NCBI GenBank assembly: GCA_963742925.1
Contig: CAVUNV010000017.1
Coordinates: forward strand, 1-64,000
Length of the DNA: 64,000 nucleotides
Reading direction: 5' to 3'
From: PALSA-612 sp963742925
GTDB taxonomy: Bacteria > Actinomycetota > Thermoleophilia > Gaiellales > Gaiellaceae
The notes beneath the pieces were generated by a model. It saw only the letters and a list, made by a program, of their open reading frames with translations. It ran no database searches and had not been told where the DNA came from. The first letter of the stretch is position 1; each line of letters begins with the position of its first letter. Positions 59,669-64,000 of this stretch are shown in pieces. A program made the position numbers and the translations under genes.

Positions 59669-61087
59669 CTAAACGGTCTTGACGGCGGTCACGAGCTTCT
59701 CGACCGACGACTTGGCGTCGCCGAACAGCATCACCGTCTTCGGGTCGACGAACAGCGGGTTGTCGATCCCCGCGAAGCCGGGATTCATGCTCCGCTTCAG
59801 CACGACCACGTTGTGGGCGTGGTCGACGTTCAGGATCGGCATCCCGTAGATCGGGCTCGAGGTGTCGCTGCGGGCGGCCGGGTTGGTGACGTCGTTCGCG
59901 CCGATCACGAGCGCCACGTCCGTCTGGTCGAACGCCGGGTTGATCTCGTCCATCTCCTTGAGCTGGTCGTAGGGCACGTTCGCCTCCGCGAGCAGCACGT
60001 TCATGTGGCCCGGCATCCGGCCCGCGACGGGATGGATCGCGTACTTGACGTCGACGCCCCGCTTCTCGAGCTGGTCGGCGAGCTCGCGGACGGCGTGCTG
60101 CGCTTGCGCGACCGCGAGCCCGTAGCCCGGAACGATGACGACGCGCTGTGCGTAGGCGAGCATCACCGCCACGTCCTCGGGAGTGGTCGGCCGTACCGCG
60201 CCACCGGAGGCCTCGATCGCCTCCGCCGTCACCTGGAGCGTCCCGAACCCGCCGAAGACGACGTTGGCCACGGAGCGGCCCATGGCACGCGCCATCATCA
60301 GCGTCAGCAGCGTCCCCGACGCGCCGACGAGCATCCCGCTCACGATCAGCACGTTCTGGTGGAGCACGAATCCCGTGAGCGCCGTGGCGACACCTGTGAA
60401 CGCATTCAGCAGCGCGATCACGACCGGCATGTCGGCGCCGCCGATCGGGAGCACGAACAGCGCGCCGAACGCGAGGGAGCCGAGGATGATCAGGGCGAGA
60501 ACCCACTGGTGCTCGTAGCCGGCGACGATCGTGATGCCGAGCCCGAACAGCGCGGCGAGCAGCGCCAGGTTGCCGTACTGCTGCCCCGGGTACTGGATCG
60601 GTCTGCCGCCGATCAGCTCCTGGAGCTTGGCGAAGGCGACCATGCTGCCCATGAACGAGATCGAGCCGATCATCGCCGACAGGACGATGGCCGTCGACGT
60701 GCTGAGCGGCAGACGCGCGGCCGGGGGCGCATGGTTGTGGAAGTCCGCGAACGCGATCAGCGCCGCTGCGCCGCCGCCGACGCCGTTGAACAGCGCCACC
60801 ATCTGCGGCATCGCAGTCATCTTCACGGCGCGGGCCGCGTACGCGCCGATCGGTGCCGAGATCGCCATCACGACCAGCACCGGCCAGATGTTCTTGACGC
60901 TCGGCTGGAAGAACGTGGCGACGATCGCCACGGCCATGCCGAAGGCGCCGATCCAGTTGCCCTTGCGCGCGTGCGCGGGATTGGACAGGAAGCGCAGCGC
61001 GAGGATGAAGGAGACGATCGCGACGATGTAGGCGAGCGAGATCCAGTCGGTCCGGCTGATGCTCGCGAGCGGCATCGTGAGCGTCAC
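59669..61087 (-). CDS. pntB: NAD(P) transhydrogenase subunit beta
   Basis: 472 residues. The membrane domain II has about nine helices (SLAYIVAIVSFILALRFLSN to VLIVSGMLVGASGTLLTLMM). The C-terminal NADP-binding domain III has VIVPGYGLAVAQAQHAVREL, YAIHPVAGRMPGHMNVLLAE, ALVIGANDVTNPAARSDTSS and VLKRSMNPGFAGIDNPLF. It drives NADPH formation from NADH using the proton gradient. Its start overlaps the pntAb stop (GTGA). The three-subunit form (pntAa, pntAb, pntB) is the one common in actinobacteria and alphaproteobacteria. Confidence 0.95.
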   Translation of the reverse strand: MTLTMPLASISRTDWISLAYIVAIVSFILALRFLSNPAHARKGNWIGAFGMAVAIVATFFQPSVKNIWPVLVVMAISAPIGAYAARAVKMTAMPQMVALFNGVGGGAAALIAFADFHNHAPPAARLPLSTSTAIVLSAMIGSISFMGSMVAFAKLQELIGGRPIQYPGQQYGNLALLAALFGLGITIVAGYEHQWVLALIILGSLAFGALFVLPIGGADMPVVIALLNAFTGVATALTGFVLHQNVLIVSGMLVGASGTLLTLMMARAMGRSVANVVFGGFGTLQVTAEAIEASGGAVRPTTPEDVAVMLAYAQRVVIVPGYGLAVAQAQHAVRELADQLEKRGVDVKYAIHPVAGRMPGHMNVLLAEANVPYDQLKEMDEINPAFDQTDVALVIGANDVTNPAARSDTSSPIYGMPILNVDHAHNVVVLKRSMNPGFAGIDNPLFVDPKTVMLFGDAKSSVEKLVTAVKTV

Positions 61088-61401
61088 TCGGGCTTCTCCG
61101 CTTGCTCGGGCGCCGGCTTCCGCCGCTTGAACATCTCCAGCATGCGGTCGGTGACGACGAAGCCGCCGACGACGTTGATGGTGCCGAGCGCGACGGCTGT
61201 CAGCGTGATGACGTGCAGCCAGATCGGCTGTCCGTCGATGCTCGCCACGAAGATCGCGCCCACGACGATGATGCCGTGAATCGCGTTCGTGCCCGACATC
61301 AGCGGGGTGTGGAGCAGCGTCGGGACCTTCGAGATCACCTCGACGCCGAGGAAAGCTGCGAGAACGAGGACGGTCAGCTCGATCAGAAAGCTCGTGTTCA
61401 C
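61084..61401 (-). CDS. pntAb: NAD(P) transhydrogenase subunit alpha part 2
   Basis: 105-residue membrane subunit with three to four helices (IELTVLVLAAFLGVEVISKV, LMSGTNAIHGIIVVGAIFVA, HVITLTAVALGTINVVGGFV) and the conserved VTDRMLEMFKRR ending. It overlaps pntAa by GTGA (61398-61401) and pntB by GTGA (61084-61087), so the three subunits are co-translated. Confidence 0.95.
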   Translation of the reverse strand: MNTSFLIELTVLVLAAFLGVEVISKVPTLLHTPLMSGTNAIHGIIVVGAIFVASIDGQPIWLHVITLTAVALGTINVVGGFVVTDRMLEMFKRRKPAPEQAEKPE

Positions 61402-62486
61402 GCGGTTTCGTCCTTTCTCGTCACGCAGGCGCCTGCCGTGATCTCGTCCGAGAAGTCGAGGGCCAGCGTGCCCTCGGGGGCGAGGTGGGTGAGCAGCGCC
61501 GAGACGTTGCGGGCGTAGAGTTGGCTCGCGTGCGTCGGCATCGTGCTCGGCAGGTTCGTGAAGCCGACGATCGTGACGCCGCCCTCCACGGTCTCCTCGC
61601 CGGGCCTGGTCAGCTCGCAGTTGCCGCCGGTCTCGGCGGCGAGGTCGACGATCACGGAGCCCGGTCGCATGGCGTGGACGGCGGCGGCGGGGATCAGCTT
61701 CGGGGCCGGGCGGCCGGGGATCGCCGCGGTGGTGATGACGACGTCGAAGTCGGGCAGGCGCTTCTCGAGCTCCGATTGCTGCTGTGCCTGTTGCTCGGGT
61801 GTCAGCTCGGTCGCGTAGCCGCCCTCGGTCTCCTCGCCGCGGATGCCGAGGTCGAGGAAGATCGCGCCCAGCGACTCGACCTGCTCGCGCACGACGGGCC
61901 GGACGTCGAAGCCGGATACCACGGCGCCGAGGCGGCGCGCTGTCGCGATCGCCTGCAGGCCCGCGACGCCGGCTCCGAGCACGAGCACCTTGGCCGGCGG
62001 GACCGTGCCGGCCGCCGTCGTCAGCATCGGGAAGAACTTCGGCAGCCGCTCGGCGGCGAGCAGCGCGCCCTTGTAGCCGGACACGGTCGCCTGCGAGGAG
62101 AGCGCGTCCATCGGCTGCGCTCGCGTGATCCGCGGGATCGACTCCATCGCGAACGCGACCACTCCGGCGGCCGCGAGCCGGTCGATCCCTTCCCGGTCGG
62201 TGAGCGGCTGCAGGAAGGCGATCAGCACGTCGCCCTGCCGCAGCCGGCCGGCTTCCTCCGCCGTCGGCTTCTGCACCTTGGCGATCGCCTCGGCCTGGCC
62301 GAGGACATCGTCCACGACGCTCGCTCCCGCGTCCGTGAACGCCGCGTCGGGGAACGACGCCGCCTCGCCCGCGCCCTTCTCCACGAGGACGTCGAAGCCG
62401 GAGCCCGTCAGACGGGAGACCACGTCGGGCACGAGCGCCACGCGCCGCTCGCCGGACGCGGTCTCTCTCGGAACGCCGATGCGCAT
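61398..62486 (-). CDS. pntAa: NAD(P) transhydrogenase subunit alpha part 1 (NAD-binding)
   Basis: 362 residues of the AlaDH/PNT fold: start MRIGVPRETASGERRVALVP, middle AMESIPRITRAQPMDALSSQ, the NAD-binding VLVLGAGVAGLQAIATARRL, and VIVDLAAETGGNCELTRPGE. ATG 62486 gives the canonical N-terminus; an upstream in-frame start at 62507 adds seven residues. First gene of pntAa-pntAb-pntB plus the OCD-like gene; divergent from an HD-GYP gene. Confidence 0.95.
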   Translation of the reverse strand: MRIGVPRETASGERRVALVPDVVSRLTGSGFDVLVEKGAGEAASFPDAAFTDAGASVVDDVLGQAEAIAKVQKPTAEEAGRLRQGDVLIAFLQPLTDREGIDRLAAAGVVAFAMESIPRITRAQPMDALSSQATVSGYKGALLAAERLPKFFPMLTTAAGTVPPAKVLVLGAGVAGLQAIATARRLGAVVSGFDVRPVVREQVESLGAIFLDLGIRGEETEGGYATELTPEQQAQQQSELEKRLPDFDVVITTAAIPGRPAPKLIPAAAVHAMRPGSVIVDLAAETGGNCELTRPGEETVEGGVTIVGFTNLPSTMPTHASQLYARNVSALLTHLAPEGTLALDFSDEITAGACVTRKDETA

Positions 62487-62566
62487 GCCGTGAGCAACTC
62501 TATGCAAGCGCGTCGGACGGGCGGAGGGGAAGGAGCAGGGCTCGCGGCCGAGAACTCACTCGGGCG

Positions 62567-63211
62567 ATGTCGACGTTGTCTGGCGCCTTGATGCGAAACG
62601 CCGCCCGGCCGGATGACGCCCCCGGCTTGCTGGCACTATCCCGGGGGGTCGAGGCGAGGGATCCGCACTCGTCCGGCCACGCCGAGCGGGTGGGCGTGAT
62701 GGCGGAAGTGGTCGCGGCCCGGCTCGGCTGGGACGACGAGGACATCGAGCTGCTGCGGCTCGGTGCAGCGCTGCACGACATCGGCAAGCTCGCGGTGCCC
62801 GAGCGGATTCTCCGCAAGCCCGGCCCGCTCGACGACGCCGAGCTGGCCGAGATGCGCCGCCATCCCGAGGTGGGGGCGCGGATGGTCGCGAACGTCAGAG
62901 CGCTCCGGCTCGCGGTGCCCGCCGTGCTCTACCACCACGAGCGCTGGGACGGTCAGGGTTATCCGGTCGGCATCGAGGGCGACGCGATCCCGTGCGAGGC
63001 ACGCGTGCTGGCCGTCGTCGACGCGTTCGACGCCATGACGACGGATCGCGCCTACCGGCGCGCGATCTCGAGCGAGCTCGCAGTCGCGGAGCTCGAGCGC
63101 TGCTCGGGCACGCAGTTCGACCCGGAGGTCGTCCGCATCTTCGCCGCGGCCTGGCGCGACGGCTCGCTGGCCGACGCGACGCTCAGGCTCGAACAGCTAG
63201 CGACGGGATAG
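62567..63211 (+). CDS. HD-GYP domain protein, probable cyclic-di-GMP phosphodiesterase
   Basis: 214 residues consisting almost only of the HD-GYP domain: SGHAERVGVMAEVVAARLGW, LGAALHDIGKLAVPERILRK (HD pair), MRRHPEVGARMVANV, LYHHERWDGQGYPVGIEGDA (HH-xx-xDGxGYP), LAVVDAFDAMTTDRAYR and GTQFDPEVVRIF. All metal ligands and the GYP motif are present, so it should be active. There is no attached sensory or receiver domain, so regulation must come from partners or expression. ATG 62567 was chosen; ATG 62591 is the alternative. Confidence 0.9.
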   Translation: MSTLSGALMRNAARPDDAPGLLALSRGVEARDPHSSGHAERVGVMAEVVAARLGWDDEDIELLRLGAALHDIGKLAVPERILRKPGPLDDAELAEMRRHPEVGARMVANVRALRLAVPAVLYHHERWDGQGYPVGIEGDAIPCEARVLAVVDAFDAMTTDRAYRRAISSELAVAELERCSGTQFDPEVVRIFAAAWRDGSLADATLRLEQLATG

Positions 63212-63224
63212 CGTGTCCGCCCGG

Positions 63225-63280
63225 CGCTGATCGGCTAGCCGATCAGCGGTGTCTGACGCTGCTGCGTAGCAGGGTCAGAC
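63225..63280 (+). repeat. Palindrome and inverted repeat downstream of the HD-GYP gene
   Basis: Bases 63225-63248 are a perfect 24-nt palindrome (half CGCTGATCGGCT). It is followed by GTCTGAC-G-CTGCT (63251-63263) and AGCAG-G-GTCAGAC (63268-63280), a 13-position stem with one mismatch and a 4-nt loop. Together they can form one or two strong hairpins and likely end both convergent genes. The second hairpin carries the GGGTCAGAC motif also found at 51572-51615. Confidence 0.6.
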
Positions 63281-63327
63281 CCGGTGCCGGAGAGGTGCCA
63301 GACCCTGGGGCGTGGCCGGATCGGACC

Positions 63328-64000
63328 TCAGAGCGCTGACCAGATCTCGAGCTTCTGGCGCACGCGGCGGATGACCTCGTCCGTGAACTCGCTCGTCGAG
63401 GCGTGGCCGCCCAGGTCGGCGGTTCGCGTCCCTTCCGCGACTGCCTCCAGGCACGACTCGCGGATCGCCCGGGCGACCTCGTCTCCGTCCGGGCAGGAAG
63501 GAAAGGAGCGCGGCCGCGGCGAGGATCATCGCCATCGGGTTCGCGACGTTCTTGCCCCTGAGCGACGGTGCCGTCCCGTGGGCGGCCTCCGCCAGAACGA
63601 CGCTCGGAACATAGTCCCCGCCGAAGGCGACGACCAGCGACTCTGACCCTGCGATCGAGCCGAACAGGGGCAGGACGAGATCGGAGAGGATGTCGCCGTC
63701 GCGGTTGAGCGCCGGGATCACGAGCGGGTCGCCGCTGGAGGAGAGCAGCAGCGCGAAGGTCGCGTCGATGAGCTGCGGCTGGTAGACGACGTCCGGATGG
63801 CGCTCGGCGGCTGCGTCCATCTCCTCTTTGAGCATGCCCTCGTAGACCGGGCTGACCGTGAACTTCGGGCCGCCGAACACGCGGGCGCCGGTGCGCTCGG
63901 CGAGCCGGAACGAGAACTCGGCGACCGCGTGGCAGATGCGCCGCTCGATCCGCTCCGTGCGGAAGGCGACCTCGTCGTCGCCCGAGCCCTCGCGCCACTC
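63328..64000 (-). CDS. Isocitrate/isopropylmalate dehydrogenase family protein (partial at 5' end, one extra base)
   Basis: The C-terminal about 220 residues are in the window; the start lies beyond base 64000. Seen: FRTERIERRICHAVAEFSFR, VYEGMLKEEMDAAAERHPDV, YQPQLIDATFALLLSSSGDP, LVIPALNRDGDILSDLVLPL (the N-x-x-GDI-x-SD motif of the beta-decarboxylating family) and VVLAEAAHGTAPSLRGKNVA then NPMAMILAAA (HGTAPxxxGxxxANP). The frame breaks in GGG at 63491-63493: after LLSFLP the family ending DGDEVARAIRESCLEAVAEG continues one base off to a TGA at 63328. Isocitrate versus isopropylmalate specificity cannot be decided without the N-terminal substrate loop. Confidence 0.85.

Overview
The window is a high-GC (roughly 70%), gene-dense bacterial chromosome segment. 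The conserved order plsX-acpP-rnc-smc-ftsY-ffh-rpsP-KH-rimM-trmD-lepB-rplS-rnhB-yraN-comM-dprA, the leaderless-looking promoters, the PntAa/PntAb/PntB transhydrogenase and the actinobacterial protein flavour point to a deep-branching actinobacterium, most likely class Thermoleophilia (Gaiella/Solirubrobacter relatives). That assignment is inference, because no 16S gene is present. No CRISPR array, complete insertion sequence or prophage was seen. One tRNA gene is present (tRNA-Ala, TGC).

Layout. 1-3245: hydantoinase/oxoprolinase pair hyuA (5' cut by the window edge) and hyuB. 3314-6854: two small membrane proteins and 2-oxoglutarate dehydrogenase E1. 6947-13395: small conserved proteins, a berberine-bridge-type FAD oxidase, secreted proteins, an MFS-cyclic-nucleotide-domain fusion and an ATP-grasp ligase. 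13447-18529: a tightly overlapping minus-strand operon (PEP-mutase-like/TPP-decarboxylase N half; TPP-decarboxylase C half/methyltransferase; CTP-transferase; LicD) divergent from a Wzx-like flippase. It looks like a variant phosphonate-type surface-glycan decoration system and is the best candidate for something undescribed. 18510-25605: MFS transporter, small membrane proteins and two large glucan/glucoside hydrolases. 25690-31490: secreted beta-propeller proteins sharing an intergenic repeat, then a cation/proton antiporter. 31660-34133: tRNA-Ala, a LysR regulator and an EamA transporter. 34149-37085: yceD-rpmF split by an ABC-F ATPase and a cupin gene. 37147-38629: secreted beta-helix protein. 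38737-54882: the lipid/ribosome/SRP/secretion/competence superoperon, containing a short-armed SMC, a J-domain-like/signal-peptidase fusion, a MITE-like insertion, a collagen-like gene and an orphan DNA methyltransferase. 54866-64000: lactamase-fold protein, FAD oxidoreductase, cupin, YWTD propeller, GNAT, ornithine-cyclodeaminase-like protein, pntAa-pntAb-pntB, an HD-GYP protein and the 3' part of an isocitrate/isopropylmalate dehydrogenase.

Three window-wide patterns matter for any reader. First, at least seven genes (sucA, the MFS-cNMP fusion, the beta-helix gene, rnc, ffh, the DNA methyltransferase and the terminal dehydrogenase), and probably the decarboxylase-methyltransferase, are broken by single extra bases. 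All have the same polarity and many lie in short homopolymers, so sequence error is the likeliest cause. Corrected spans are given here. Second, many start codons lie 6-10 nt behind a TAnnnT box, as expected for leaderless mRNAs. Third, several genes that directly follow another gene (rnc, the KH gene, the debranching-type gene, rnhB) have no ATG/GTG/TTG where homology wants the start.
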